This document shows positions 45,443-55,511 of a stretch of DNA of 64,000 nt, piece by piece. The translations under genes and the position numbers were made by a program. Under the pieces are notes generated by a model. The model was given only the letters and a program-made list of their open reading frames with translations. It was not told the origin of the DNA and made no database searches. Positions within the stretch are counted from its first letter, which is position 1. Each line of letters starts with the position of its first letter. Location of the stretch: positions 1,155,466-1,219,465 of the forward strand of contig NZ_BMYD01000001.1 in NCBI RefSeq assembly GCF_014652095.1. Direction: 5' to 3'. The DNA is from Cognatilysobacter bugurensis. GTDB lineage: Bacteria; Pseudomonadota; Gammaproteobacteria; Xanthomonadales; Xanthomonadaceae.

Positions 45443-46552
45443 GTGACCCACAACGAGTACACCGCCGGCGAGCTCGCCGAGCGCTTCGGCCTGGCGCTGC
45501 AAGGCAGTGCCGACGCGCGGCTGCGCGGCGTCGGCACCCTCGCGCGCGCGGGTGAAGACCATCTCGCATTCCTAGCGAATCCGAAGTACCGCGCGCAGCT
45601 CTCGCAGTCGCGCGCCGGCGCGGTTGTGATGCACGAGGAAAACGCGGCTGCACACGCCGGTACCGCGCTCATCGCGCGCGACCCGTATGTCGCATTTGCA
45701 CGGATGGCGGCGCTGTTCGAGCCGCGCCCCGAGCGCCCGGCGGGCGTGCATGCGATGGCCGATATCCACCCGACCGCGTCGATCGCGCCTGATGCGCATG
45801 TCGGCGCGTTCGTGAGCATCGGCGCGCGCAGCCGCATCGAGTCCGGCGCGACGGTCGGGGCCGGCTGCGTCATCGGCGAGGACTGCGTGGTCGGCGAAGG
45901 CTGCGAGCTCGTGGCGCGCGTCACACTGGTCACGCGCGTGCGGCTCGGCCGCCGGGTGCTCGTGCATCCCGGGGTCGTGATCGGCGCAGACGGCTTCGGC
46001 ATCGCGATGCCGCGCGAAGGCGATGGCGCCGGTCACTGGCTCAAGGTGCCCCAGCTCGGCGGCGTGGTCATCGGCGACGATTGCGAGATCGGCGCCAACA
46101 CCACGATCGATCGCGGCGCGATCGACGACACGGTGCTCGGCAACGACGTGCGCCTCGACAACCAGATCCAGATTGCTCACAACGCATTCGTCGGCGATCA
46201 CACTGCGATGGCGGGCTGCTCGGCTGTCGCGGGCAGTGCGCGGATCGGTCGCTATTGCCTGATCGGCGGCGGCGCAGGCGTGCTCGGCCACCTGGAGATC
46301 TGCGACAAGGTCGTGATCACGTCCATGAGCCTGGTCACCCACTCCATCCGCGAGCCCGGCGAGTACTCCTCGGGCGTGCCCTTGATGGACAACCGAAGCT
46401 GGCGCCGCAACGCGGCGCGGTTCAAACAGCTCGACCGGCTCGCGCGACGCATCGCGGCGCGGCCGGACGCGCATTCCCATTCCGACGTGGCCGCGGGCGA
46501 CGTCGCGCACGACACTCTGCCGCGCCCCGGGGACGCGGTCGACAAGGACTGA
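45443..46552 (+). CDS. lpxD: UDP-3-O-acylglucosamine N-acyltransferase
   Basis: The third lipid A enzyme, adding a second hydroxyacyl chain from ACP. It has 369 residues from a GTG, somewhat longer than E. coli (341) because of a C-terminal extension (ARRIAARPDAHSHSDVAAGDV). The N-terminal uridine-binding domain (YTAGELAERFGLALQGSADARLRGVGTLARAGEDHLAFLAN) precedes the hexapeptide-repeat beta helix. Conserved parts are NTTIDRGAIDDTVLGNDVRLDNQIQIAHNAFVGDHTAMAGC and GGAGVLGHLEICDKV. It is followed by fabZ after one base. Confidence 0.96.
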   Translation: MTHNEYTAGELAERFGLALQGSADARLRGVGTLARAGEDHLAFLANPKYRAQLSQSRAGAVVMHEENAAAHAGTALIARDPYVAFARMAALFEPRPERPAGVHAMADIHPTASIAPDAHVGAFVSIGARSRIESGATVGAGCVIGEDCVVGEGCELVARVTLVTRVRLGRRVLVHPGVVIGADGFGIAMPREGDGAGHWLKVPQLGGVVIGDDCEIGANTTIDRGAIDDTVLGNDVRLDNQIQIAHNAFVGDHTAMAGCSAVAGSARIGRYCLIGGGAGVLGHLEICDKVVITSMSLVTHSIREPGEYSSGVPLMDNRSWRRNAARFKQLDRLARRIAARPDAHSHSDVAAGDVAHDTLPRPGDAVDKD

Positions 46553-46553
46553 C

Positions 46554-47030
46554 ATGAGCCTCACTTTTCCGATCGACGTTCCCAAGATCAACGAGCTTCT
46601 GCCGCATCGCTATCCGTTCCTGCTCGTCGATCGCGTGACGGGGCTCGAGCCGAACAAGCGCCTGTTCGCGTACAAGAACGTGAGCTGCAACGAGCCGTTC
46701 TTCAACGGGCATTTCCCGGGGCATCCGGTGATGCCGGGCGTGCTCGTGATCGAGGCCCTAGCGCAGGCCGGCGGCCTGCTGACGCAGCTGTCCAGGCTGT
46801 CGGCACAATCGGAAGGCGACCCGAACGGGCCGAATACCGACAAGCTCTACTACCTCGTGAAAGTCGACGGTGCGAAGTTCACGAAGATGGTCGTTCCCGG
46901 AGACCGCCTCGAACTCGAGGTCGAGCTCAAGCGCATGATCCGGAACATGGCGGTGTACTCGGGCATTGCCCGCGTCGACGGCGAGCAGGTTGCGTGCGCC
47001 GAGATCCTCTGCGCCGAGGCCCAGGCCTGA
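46554..47030 (+). CDS. fabZ: 3-hydroxyacyl-ACP dehydratase FabZ
   Basis: Hot-dog-fold dehydratase of fatty acid synthesis. It competes with the Lpx enzymes for hydroxymyristoyl-ACP, and its place inside the lpx cluster reflects that balance. It has 158 residues. The active-site His is in [14 protein letters not shown], and the catalytic Glu is in [26 protein letters not shown]. The end ([18 protein letters not shown]) is typical. It is separated by one base from both lpxD upstream and lpxA downstream. Confidence 0.97.
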   Translation: MSLTFPIDVPKINELLPHRYPFLLVDRVTGLEPNKRLFAYKNVSCNEPFFNGHFPGHPVMPGVLVIEALAQAGGLLTQLSRLSAQSEGDPNGPNTDKLYYLVKVDGAKFTKMVVPGDRLELEVELKRMIRNMAVYSGIARVDGEQVACAEILCAEAQA

Positions 47031-47031
47031 C

Positions 47032-47817
47032 GTGAGCGACGCGGCGATCCACCCGTCGGCAGTGGTCGAAGCCGGAGCCGTGCTCGGCGCGAACGTGCGC
47101 GTCGGCCCGTTCTGCTACATCGGCCCGGAGGTCGAAGTCGGCGATGGCACCACGTTCGGCACGCACTGCAGCGTGACCGGGCCGACGCGGATCGGGCGCG
47201 ACAACCGGTTCATTGGCCATTGCGCGGTGGGCGGCGAGCCGCAGGACAAGAAGCACCGCGGCGAGCGCGTGCAGCTCGAGATCGGTGACCGCAACACGTT
47301 CCGCGAGTACGTCACGCTCAACCGCGGCACGGCAAGCGGCGGCGGCATCACGCGTATCGGCGACGACAACTGGCTGCTCGCGTACACGCACATCGCGCAC
47401 GACTGCACCGTCGGCAATCACTGCGTATTTTCGAACAACGCGACCCTCGCCGGCCACGTGACGGTCGGCGACCACGTCATCCTCAGCGGGTTCGCCGGGG
47501 TGCATCAGTTCTGCCGCATCGGCGCGCACGCGTTCATCGGCATGGGCGCGTTCGTCAACGGCGACGTCCCGCCGTTCGTCATGGTCGCGCAGGAGGGCTA
47601 TGGCCGGCCGCGCGGCATCAATGCGGAAGGGCTTAAGCGGCGCGGCTTCGATGCGGAGCGCATCGCGATGATCAAGCGTGCATACCGTGCGCTGTACGTG
47701 TCGGGCACGTCACTCGACGAGGCGCGCGTGAAGCTCGTTGAACTCGCCGAGGGCAGCGAGGACGTGCGCGCCCTGCTGGCCTTCATTGAAAGCGGCGAGC
47801 GGCCGCTGGTGCGCTGA
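47032..47817 (+). CDS. lpxA: UDP-N-acetylglucosamine acyltransferase
   Basis: First step of lipid A synthesis. GTG 47032 gives 261 residues, matching the family (262 in E. coli). An open frame extends into fabZ but is not LpxA-like. The hexapeptide beta helix starts [26 protein letters not shown]. The catalytic His is in [17 protein letters not shown] and the hydrocarbon-ruler region is near [24 protein letters not shown]. The C-terminal helical domain has [28 protein letters not shown]. lpxB follows after 69 bases. Confidence 0.97.
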   Translation: MSDAAIHPSAVVEAGAVLGANVRVGPFCYIGPEVEVGDGTTFGTHCSVTGPTRIGRDNRFIGHCAVGGEPQDKKHRGERVQLEIGDRNTFREYVTLNRGTASGGGITRIGDDNWLLAYTHIAHDCTVGNHCVFSNNATLAGHVTVGDHVILSGFAGVHQFCRIGAHAFIGMGAFVNGDVPPFVMVAQEGYGRPRGINAEGLKRRGFDAERIAMIKRAYRALYVSGTSLDEARVKLVELAEGSEDVRALLAFIESGERPLVR

Positions 47818-47886
47818 GCGCAACCGCACCGCCGCCGAGCTGACCGCAGGGCGTATGCGCAGTCGCGGCGACTCGCAGCCGCGGTC

Positions 47887-49155
47887 GTGATCGCCGATCA
47901 TGACGCCGCTTCCACCGCTCCCCAACACGCCGTGCCGCGATCCCACTCCGTCTCCGCACCCGCCGCCGCGCCCGTTCGCGTGAATCCACGCGCGCGGCGC
48001 ATCGCGGTCGTCGCGGGCGAAGCCTCGGGCGACATTCTCGGCGGCGGGCTCATCGAGGCACTGCGCGAGCGCTGGCCGGACGCGGAGTTCGCCGGGGTCG
48101 GCGGAGACCGCATGCGCGAGGCGGGCTTCGATGCCTGGTTCGACGCGGATGAGCTCGCCGTCATGGGCCTGACCGAGGTGCTGCGGCACCTGCCTCGGCT
48201 GCTGCGCCTGCGCCGAGAGCTGATCGCGCGCCTCGTGGATTGGCAGCCGGACGTGTTTGTCGGCATCGATGCGCCGGACTTCAACCTTGAACTCGAGCGC
48301 CGGCTCAAGCTGCGCGGCATTGCCACCGTGCATTACGTCAGCCCGTCGGTGTGGGCCTGGCGCGAGAAGCGCGCGCAAAAGATCGGGCGCAGTGCGGATC
48401 GCGTGCTCTGCCTGTTCCCGATGGAGCCGCCGATCTACGCGCGCCACGGCATCGACGCGCAGTTCGTCGGCCACCCACTGGCCGACGCGATGCCGCTCGA
48501 GCCCGACCGCGCCGCGGCGCGTGTCGACCTCGGTCTCGATGGTGCCCGCCCCGTCCTCGCATTGCTGCCCGGCTCGCGCGTGGGCGAAATCGAACGCCTC
48601 GCTCCGGACTTCCTGGGAGCCGCTGCACGGGTGCTGGCGGCCGAGCCCGGACTGCAGGTCGTGGCGCCGATGGCGAACGCGCGCGCGGCAGCCGCGTTCG
48701 ACCGCGTCGTGCGCGCGCATCCCGATGCGGCCACACTCGCGCCGGCGCTGCGCGTGATCGACGGCCGCGCCCGTCCATTGATGATCGCGAGCGACGTGAT
48801 CCTGCTCGCCTCCGGCACGGCAACGCTCGAGGCGATGCTCGCCAAACGGCCGATGGTGGTGGCGTACCGGCTCGCGCCGACCACCTATCGACTCGTCAAA
48901 GGCCTCGGCCTGCTCAAGGTCGACCGCTATTCGCTGCCGAACGTGCTCGCCGGCGAATCGCTGGTCCCCGAACTCATGCAGGACGCGTGCACGCCCGACG
49001 CGCTTGCCGGCGCGGTGCTGGCGTGGCTGCACGACCCCGACGCCGCCCAACGCCTTCACCCGCGATTCCTCGACCTGCATCGCAGCTTGAAGCGCGACGC
49101 GTCGGCGCGTGCCGCCGACGCCGTCGTCGATCTCGTAGAGTCGCGCCATGGGTAA
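47887..49155 (+). CDS. lpxB: Lipid-A-disaccharide synthase
   Basis: A GT19 glycosyltransferase that joins UDP-diacylglucosamine and lipid X. It has 422 residues from GTG 47887. The first 35 residues are a variable, alanine-rich extension before [23 protein letters not shown]. Conserved motifs are [78 protein letters not shown] and [24 protein letters not shown]. The real start may lie inside the extension. The end overlaps rnhB by eight bases. Confidence 0.95.
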   Translation: MIADHDAASTAPQHAVPRSHSVSAPAAAPVRVNPRARRIAVVAGEASGDILGGGLIEALRERWPDAEFAGVGGDRMREAGFDAWFDADELAVMGLTEVLRHLPRLLRLRRELIARLVDWQPDVFVGIDAPDFNLELERRLKLRGIATVHYVSPSVWAWREKRAQKIGRSADRVLCLFPMEPPIYARHGIDAQFVGHPLADAMPLEPDRAAARVDLGLDGARPVLALLPGSRVGEIERLAPDFLGAAARVLAAEPGLQVVAPMANARAAAAFDRVVRAHPDAATLAPALRVIDGRARPLMIASDVILLASGTATLEAMLAKRPMVVAYRLAPTTYRLVKGLGLLKVDRYSLPNVLAGESLVPELMQDACTPDALAGAVLAWLHDPDAAQRLHPRFLDLHRSLKRDASARAADAVVDLVESRHG

Positions 49156-49780
49156 GGCCATGAACCAATTCACGCTCGACCTCGCGGTCGCGCCCGGCGC
49201 CCGTTACGTGGCGGGCGTCGACGAAGCCGGCCGCGGCCCGCTTGCCGGGCCCGTCGTCGTGGCCGCGGTCGTATTCGCGCCGGGCCGCACGCCGATCAAC
49301 GGGCTGGCCGACTCCAAGCAGCTGTGCGCGGAACGCCGCGAGGCGTTGTACGACCGCATCGTGCAACGTGCGCTGGCGTGGCACGTGGTGTCGGTCGAGG
49401 TCGAGGATATCGACCGCATCAACATCTTCCAGGCGACGATGCTCGGCATGCGGCGCGCTGTCGAAGCCGTGGCGCATGTTGCAGAGCTCGCACGGGTCGA
49501 TGGCAATGCCCTGCCGCGCGGCCTGCCCTGCCCGGCCGAGGCCTGGGTCGGCGGCGATGCGCGCGACCGCGCCATCATGGCGGCGTCGATCCTCGCGAAG
49601 GTCACGCGCGACCGCACGATGATCAAGATGCACTCCACTTGGCCGCAGTACGGGTTCGACCGCCACAAGGGCTATTCGACGCCCGAGCACCTTGCCGCTC
49701 TCGCCCAGCACGGCCCCTGTCCGCACCACCGGCGCAGCTTTGCGCCTGTGCGAGAGCGGCTGGTCGCGACCGTCGCCTGA
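49148..49780 (+). CDS. rnhB: Ribonuclease HII
   Basis: Removes ribonucleotides and RNA primers from DNA. It has 210 residues from ATG 49148; ATG 49160 is an alternative. The catalytic Asp-Glu pair is in [16 protein letters not shown], further acidic residues are in [20 protein letters not shown], and the GYG-type substrate motif is in [15 protein letters not shown]. Compared with E. coli it has a short insert around [14 protein letters not shown]. It is coupled to lpxB by an eight-base overlap, as in other proteobacteria. Confidence 0.95.
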   Translation: MGKAMNQFTLDLAVAPGARYVAGVDEAGRGPLAGPVVVAAVVFAPGRTPINGLADSKQLCAERREALYDRIVQRALAWHVVSVEVEDIDRINIFQATMLGMRRAVEAVAHVAELARVDGNALPRGLPCPAEAWVGGDARDRAIMAASILAKVTRDRTMIKMHSTWPQYGFDRHKGYSTPEHLAALAQHGPCPHHRRSFAPVRERLVATVA

Positions 49781-50065
49781 GCGGCCGGCAGGCGGGTCCA
49801 CCACGAGCTGGCGGGCGCGACACATGTGACGTGCATGGATGAGCGACGCTAAAGCTCAGCGCCCGCCCCACTCCAAAGTTGAGTTCAGGCGGTATTACAT
49901 CCGATTGTGAAATTAGGCGACGTTGTCCGCATGTTCGCGACAGTTTCCCCCGGTGCCACGGGTCACCGGGACTTGTGCCCCATGCCCTTCGGGCGGCGCC
50001 GTCGCACGCTCCCACCTGACCCGCACGCGCCCGCCGGCGCTCCCCGCGGATCATCGAGGTGTGTG

Positions 50066-50680
50066 ATGTTGATGGCGTTCTATCCCGCAGCCGCACCGCG
50101 GTTGCCCTTTCCACCGCCGACCTTCGCTGATCCGCAGCCGTGCGCGATCGAGCTGACGCCTGCCGCTGTCGCCCGGTTCGACGCGCTGGTGCACGAGGTC
50201 AATCCGGACGCGCCCCGCGCCGACCCGGACCGGGTTGAATGCCTGGCGACGTGGTTTTCCACACTGCCCACCGACGAGGCGCACGCGCTGGTCGAGCAGC
50301 AGCTCGACCGCGTAGGCGATCTAGGCGCCATGCTCGCCGACCGCGACTGGGCCGCCGACGCCGCGACCTGCGTGCGTGCACACCGGCTGCTCGACTACAT
50401 CGATCGCGACGACGACCTCATCGACGACCGCGAGCCGCTCGGCCTGCTGGACGACGCATTGTTCGTGGACCTCGCGTGGCCTGCGTTTGCCGTCGAAATC
50501 GAGGAATACCTCGACTTCTGCGACTTCCGGCGCGGCTGCAGAGGCAACGACGCGGCGCATTGCGATGCGTGGCGGCAGGCGCGGCTTAGCGAGGTCGCGG
50601 CGTGGCATCGCAACGTCGCGCGCCAGCAGGCGCCGTATCTGCGCTTCCCGCCTCCGCACTCGCTGTTTCGCATCAGCTGA
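50066..50680 (+). CDS. Uncharacterised acidic protein with a YkvA/DUF1232-like segment
   Basis: A 204-residue protein from ATG 50066, with GAGG upstream; the open frame before it looks non-coding. It begins MLMAFYPAAAPRLPFPPP and is acidic throughout. The segment LLDYIDRDDDLIDDREPLGLLDDALFVDLAWPAFAVEIEEYLDFCDF resembles the DUF1232 (YkvA) pattern of an aspartate/leucine motif followed by LDDA. It lacks a clear transmembrane helix, so the match is tentative. About 285 bases upstream carry an AT-rich patch around 49880-49920 that may hold its promoter. It lies between rnhB and dnaE. Function unknown. Confidence 0.6.
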   Translation: MLMAFYPAAAPRLPFPPPTFADPQPCAIELTPAAVARFDALVHEVNPDAPRADPDRVECLATWFSTLPTDEAHALVEQQLDRVGDLGAMLADRDWAADAATCVRAHRLLDYIDRDDDLIDDREPLGLLDDALFVDLAWPAFAVEIEEYLDFCDFRRGCRGNDAAHCDAWRQARLSEVAAWHRNVARQQAPYLRFPPPHSLFRIS

Positions 50681-50840
50681 GCCAGGGCGCCGCGCCCGGT
50701 CGACGCGCGGTTCGTGACCGCGCGTCGGCTGCGGGAATGCACGGTCCACAGCCTCAACCGCGGGTGACCGGGTGAGGCCTGTCAAGGCTTGCCGGGCCCG
50801 CCGGTGCTGGTACGCTGGCGCGCGCATTGCCGGTCGTCGC

Positions 50841-53800
50841 ATGTCTTCCGCCCGTTTCGTCCACCTCCACCTGCACAGCGAGTATTCGCTCGCCGACTCG
50901 ACGATCCGCATCGGCGAGCTGGTAAAACGCTGCGCGAAGCTCGGCCAGCCGGCCGTGGCGGTGACCGACATCGACAACGTCTTCGCGGCCGTGAAGTTCT
51001 ACAAGGCGGCGGAAGGCGCGGGCATCAAGCCGATCATCGGCGCGGACATCGGCCTTGCCGACGGCAACGAACTGCCGTCGCGCATGACGCTGCTCTGCCG
51101 GGACCGCACGGGCTACCTCACCCTCTCGCGCCTGCTCACGCGCGCGTGGATGGAAGGCCACCGCAACGAAGGCGTCGCGATCCGCCCCGAGTGGGTGCGC
51201 GAGGACAACGACGGCCTGTTCGCGCTCGTAGGCCGGAGCAGCCTCGCCGGGCGCCTCGCGCTGTCGAGCCGGCACGAGCTCGCGGAAGCCTGGCTCGCCG
51301 ACTGGCGCGGCACGTTCGGCGATCGGCTGCATCTCGAACTCACGCGCACGGGCCGCGAGGGCGACGACGCGTTCAACACGTTTGCACTCTACGCCGCCGG
51401 CACGCGCAGCCTGCCGGTCATCGCGAGCAACGACGTGCGCTTCCTGGACGCCGACGGCTTCGAAGCGCACGAAGCGCGCGTGTGCATCGCGACCGGGCGA
51501 GTGCTCGACGATCCGAAGCGGCCGCGCGACTACACCGCCGAGCAGTACCTCAAGCCGTCCGACGAGATGGTGCAGCGCTTCGCCGACGTGCCCGACGCGA
51601 TCGACAACGCGATCGCGCTCGCGACGCGCTGCAACGTCGAACTCAAGCTCGGCGAGTACGCGCTGCCCGCGTTCCCGGTGCCGAGCGAGCACACGATCGA
51701 ATCGTGGCTGCGCAACAGCGCGCGCGAAGGCCTCGCGCAGCGGCTCGAGAAGAACCCCATCGCGCCCGGGAAGACCCGCGAGACCTACGACGCCCGACTC
51801 GAAACCGAGCTCGACGTCATCATCAAGATGGGGTTCCCCGGCTACTTCCTGATCGTTGCGGACTTCATCAACTGGGGTAAGCAGCACGGGATCCCGGTGG
51901 GCCCGGGCCGCGGCTCGGGCGCGGGCTCGCTCGTCGCGTGGGCGCTCGGCATCACCGATCTCGACCCGCTGCCGTACGACCTGCTGTTCGAGCGCTTTCT
52001 AAATCCCGAGCGCGTGTCGATGCCGGACTTCGACATCGACTTCTGCATGGACCGTCGCGACGAGGTCATCGAATACGTCTCGCGCAAGTACGGCCGCGAC
52101 CGCGTCAGCCAGATCATCACCTACGGCACGATGGCCGCGAAGGCGGCGGTGCGCGATTGCGGGCGCGTGCTCGGCCATCCGTACGGCTTCGTCGACGGCA
52201 TCGCCAAGCTGATCCCGAACACGCTCGGCATCTGCCTCGACGACGCGCTCGGGCAGTCGGATGCGGCGAAGAAGGACCCGAACCTCGCCTCGACCGAGCT
52301 GATCGAGCGCTATCGCTCGGAAGACGACGTCCGCGACCTGCTCGACCTCGCGCTGTCGCTCGAGGACCTCACGCGAAACGCGGGCAAGCACGCCGGCGGC
52401 GTGGTGATCGCGCCCTCGCCGCTCAGCGACTTCTGCCCGCTGTTCGCCGAACACGACGGCGAAGGACGCGGCAAGGGGCCGGTCACGCAGTTCGACAAGG
52501 ACGACGTCGAGGCCGTGGGCCTCGTGAAGTTCGACTTCCTCGGCCTGCGCACGCTCACGATCATCGACTGGGCGGTCAAGGCGATCAACGAGCGCCGCAA
52601 GCGCGAGGGCGTTGGAGCGCTCGACATCACCGCGCTGCCGCTCGACGACGCGGAGACCTACGGGGTGTTCGCCCGCGGCGAGGGCGTCGCGGTGTTCCAG
52701 TTCGAATCACGCGGCATGCGTGAGCTGCTCAAGCGCGCGAAGCCCGATACGTTCGAAGACATCATCGCGCTCGCCGCGCTGTTCCGCCCCGGTCCGCTGG
52801 GCTCGGGGATGGACCGCGAATGGGTCGACCGCAAGCACGGCAACACCGAAGTCAGCTATCCGCACCCACTGCTGGAACCCGTGCTGTCGCCGACCTACGG
52901 CGTCATCGTGTACCAGGAACAGGTGATGCAGATCGCGCAGGTGCTGGCGGGCTATTCGCTCGGCGGCGCCGACATGCTGCGTCGCGCGATGGGCAAGAAA
53001 AAGCCCGAGGAAATGGCGAAGGAGCGCGCCAAGTTCGAGACCGGCTGCGCCGAGCGCGGCATCGAGGCGCGCACCGCAACGTCGATCTTCGACCTCATGG
53101 AGAAGTTCGCCGAGTACGGCTTCAACAAGTCGCACTCGGCCGCGTACGCGCTTGTCGCGTACCAGACCGCGTGGCTCAAGTGCCATTACCCGGCCGAGTT
53201 CATGGCCGCGGTGCTGTCGTCGGACATGGACAACACGGACAAGGTCACGGGTTTTCTCGACGAATGCCGCGTGATGGGGCTCGACGTGCTGCCGCCGGAC
53301 GTGCGCGCGTCGACTTACATGTTCGAGGCGACCGATCCGAAGACGATCCGCTACGGGCTGGGTGCGGTGAAGGGCGTCGGCCGCGGCGCCTGCGAGGCGA
53401 TCGTCGACGTGCGCCGCGCCGGCCAGTTCGAGGACCTGCTCGATCTGTGCCGGCGCGTGGACGGCGGCCGCCTCAATCGCCGCGCGCTCGAGGCGCTCGC
53501 GCAGGCGGGCGCGCTCGACGCGCTCGGTCGCAACCGCGCCAGCCTCATGCTGCAGTTGCCCGAAGTGCTCAAGGCGACGGACCAGCTGGCGAAGGAGAAG
53601 GCGGCGGGCCAGGTGAGCCTGTTCGGCGGCGTCGACACCGCGGCGCCCGCGCTGCACCTGGACCTGCCCGAAGCCGACGAGTGGCCGCTGTCCAAGCTGC
53701 TCGCGGGCGAGCGCGAGACGCTCGGCCACTACCTGAGCGGCCACCCGTTCGACCCCTACCGCGACGAGGTGCGCGCGCTCGTCGGCCACGACCTCGGGGA

Positions 53801-54365
53801 GCTCGAACGCATCTGGGAGAGCCGCCCCGAGTCGTCGCGCAGCGGCTGGCGGCCGGAACTCGAGCTCGTCATCGCCGGCCAGGTCGTCGGCCTGCGCAAG
53901 AAGGGCGACAGCCAGATGTTCGTCCAGATCGAGGACGGACGCGGCCGGCTCGAGTGCGCGTTCTTCTCCGAGACGTACACCGAATTCGCGAACCTCATCA
54001 CGCGCGACCGCCTGCTGATCATCCAGGGCGGCCTGCGCGAGGACGCGTTCAGCGGCGGCTTCGCGCTCAAGGCGCAGCGGTGCTGGGACTACGACCAGGT
54101 CTGCGCGAAGTACGCGCAGCGGCTGTCGCTGCGCATCGACATGCGTGTTGCGAGTGCTTGGCCCTGTGTCGAGGCCCTGCTCGCGCGGCACCGGCCTGGC
54201 CCCACGCCGCTCAGGCTCGACCTGTTGCTCGATGGCGCGGCTGGCATGCTCGATCTGGACGGTGAGAACTGCGTCCGTGTTGACGCCGAGCTCGTCGGCG
54301 CACTGCGGGCCGTGCCCGGCGTGCGGACCGTGAAACTCGCGCTCGCGAAGCCGTGGGCGCACTGA
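50841..54365 (+). CDS. dnaE: DNA polymerase III alpha subunit
   Basis: The replicative polymerase, 1174 residues from ATG 50841 ([20 protein letters not shown]). The N-terminal PHP domain has HLHLHSEYS. The catalytic aspartates are in MPDFDIDFC (Asp398 and Asp400) and [10 protein letters not shown] (Asp565). Other C-family motifs are [38 protein letters not shown] and [25 protein letters not shown]. The C-terminal OB domain ([27 protein letters not shown]) and tau-binding tail are present. It belongs to the DnaE1 type. accA follows after about 110 bases. Confidence 0.97.
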   Translation: MSSARFVHLHLHSEYSLADSTIRIGELVKRCAKLGQPAVAVTDIDNVFAAVKFYKAAEGAGIKPIIGADIGLADGNELPSRMTLLCRDRTGYLTLSRLLTRAWMEGHRNEGVAIRPEWVREDNDGLFALVGRSSLAGRLALSSRHELAEAWLADWRGTFGDRLHLELTRTGREGDDAFNTFALYAAGTRSLPVIASNDVRFLDADGFEAHEARVCIATGRVLDDPKRPRDYTAEQYLKPSDEMVQRFADVPDAIDNAIALATRCNVELKLGEYALPAFPVPSEHTIESWLRNSAREGLAQRLEKNPIAPGKTRETYDARLETELDVIIKMGFPGYFLIVADFINWGKQHGIPVGPGRGSGAGSLVAWALGITDLDPLPYDLLFERFLNPERVSMPDFDIDFCMDRRDEVIEYVSRKYGRDRVSQIITYGTMAAKAAVRDCGRVLGHPYGFVDGIAKLIPNTLGICLDDALGQSDAAKKDPNLASTELIERYRSEDDVRDLLDLALSLEDLTRNAGKHAGGVVIAPSPLSDFCPLFAEHDGEGRGKGPVTQFDKDDVEAVGLVKFDFLGLRTLTIIDWAVKAINERRKREGVGALDITALPLDDAETYGVFARGEGVAVFQFESRGMRELLKRAKPDTFEDIIALAALFRPGPLGSGMDREWVDRKHGNTEVSYPHPLLEPVLSPTYGVIVYQEQVMQIAQVLAGYSLGGADMLRRAMGKKKPEEMAKERAKFETGCAERGIEARTATSIFDLMEKFAEYGFNKSHSAAYALVAYQTAWLKCHYPAEFMAAVLSSDMDNTDKVTGFLDECRVMGLDVLPPDVRASTYMFEATDPKTIRYGLGAVKGVGRGACEAIVDVRRAGQFEDLLDLCRRVDGGRLNRRALEALAQAGALDALGRNRASLMLQLPEVLKATDQLAKEKAAGQVSLFGGVDTAAPALHLDLPEADEWPLSKLLAGERETLGHYLSGHPFDPYRDEVRALVGHDLGELERIWESRPESSRSGWRPELELVIAGQVVGLRKKGDSQMFVQIEDGRGRLECAFFSETYTEFANLITRDRLLIIQGGLREDAFSGGFALKAQRCWDYDQVCAKYAQRLSLRIDMRVASAWPCVEALLARHRPGPTPLRLDLLLDGAAGMLDLDGENCVRVDAELVGALRAVPGVRTVKLALAKPWAH

Positions 54366-54474
54366 GCCCCGGCGTCGGACCGCTGCGCATTCGTTTCATC
54401 GGGAAATCACGCCCCCTCGGCTTGGCCCGGGCGGCCGCGTTACACTTCTGCCCTGTCCGGCCCGCGGTCCTCGC

Positions 54475-55434
54475 ATGAACCCGAATTACCTCGATTTCGA
54501 GCAACCCATCGCCGATCTGGAAGCGAAAATCCAGGAACTGCGCCAGGCGAGCCACGGCCCGGCCGTGGATGTCGACACCGAGGTCCATGCGCTGCGCGAC
54601 AAACTGCGCATCCGCACCGCCCAGATCTTTCGCGACCTGACGCCCTGGCAGGTCTCGCAGCTCGCCCGCCACCCGGCGCGGCCGTACACGCACGACTATA
54701 TCGGCGTGATCTGCGACGAGTTCCACGAGCTCGCCGGCGACCGCGCATTTGCGGACGACCAGGCCATCGTCGGCGGGCTGGGTCGCATCAACGGCCGCAG
54801 CGTGATGATCATCGGCCACCAGAAGGGCCGCGACACCAAGAGCAAGATCAAGCGCAACTTCGGCATGCCGCGCCCGGAGGGTTATCGCAAGGCGCTGCGC
54901 CTCATGAAGATGGCTGAGCGCTTCGGCCTGCCGCTGTTGACGTTCATCGACACGCCGGGCGCGTACCCGGGCGTGGGCGCCGAAGAGCGCGGTCAGTCTG
55001 AAGCGATTGCGCGCAACCTCATGGAAATGGCCGAGCTGAAGATCCCGGTCCTCTGCACGGTGATCGGCGAAGGCGGCTCCGGCGGCGCGCTCGCGATCGG
55101 CGTCGGCGATCGCACGCTGATGCTCGAATACAGCACCTACTCGGTCATCTCACCGGAAGGCTGCGCATCGATCCTGTGGAAGTCGGCCGACAAGGCCACG
55201 GACGCGGCCGAGCAGCTTGGACTGACTGCCCGCCGCCTGCTCGGCCTCGGGCTGATCGACAAAGTCGTGCGCGAGCCGACGGGCGGCGCCCACCGCAACC
55301 CCGTGCAGATGGGCAAGCGACTGAAGGCGGTGCTGGTGGGTGAGCTCGATGCGCTCGAATCGATGCCCGTCGACGCGCTGATCGAACGCCGCTACCGCCG
55401 CCTGCGTGGCTACGGGGCCTACGAGGCCGCATAA
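54475..55434 (+). CDS. accA: Acetyl-CoA carboxylase carboxyltransferase subunit alpha
   Basis: With AccD it transfers carboxyl from biotin to acetyl-CoA, the first committed step of fatty acid synthesis. It has 319 residues, the same length as E. coli AccA. Conserved segments are [74 protein letters not shown] and [14 protein letters not shown]. The dnaE-accA order is usual in gammaproteobacteria. A strong terminator follows. Confidence 0.97.
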   Translation: MNPNYLDFEQPIADLEAKIQELRQASHGPAVDVDTEVHALRDKLRIRTAQIFRDLTPWQVSQLARHPARPYTHDYIGVICDEFHELAGDRAFADDQAIVGGLGRINGRSVMIIGHQKGRDTKSKIKRNFGMPRPEGYRKALRLMKMAERFGLPLLTFIDTPGAYPGVGAEERGQSEAIARNLMEMAELKIPVLCTVIGEGGSGGALAIGVGDRTLMLEYSTYSVISPEGCASILWKSADKATDAAEQLGLTARRLLGLGLIDKVVREPTGGAHRNPVQMGKRLKAVLVGELDALESMPVDALIERRYRRLRGYGAYEAA

Positions 55435-55457
55435 GCGCCCCGGCGTGCGCCTCAACG

Positions 55458-55485
55458 AAAACGGCGGCCTTTCGGCCGCCGTTTT
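55458..55485. terminator. Bidirectional terminator between accA and the chemoreceptor gene
   Basis: AAAACGGCGGCC-TTTC-GGCCGCCGTTTT is a perfect 12-bp stem with A/T ends, so it works for the rightward accA and the leftward chemoreceptor gene alike. Confidence 0.93.
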
Positions 55486-55511
55486 CATATGCGCGACAGT
55501 GATCGAGCCCG

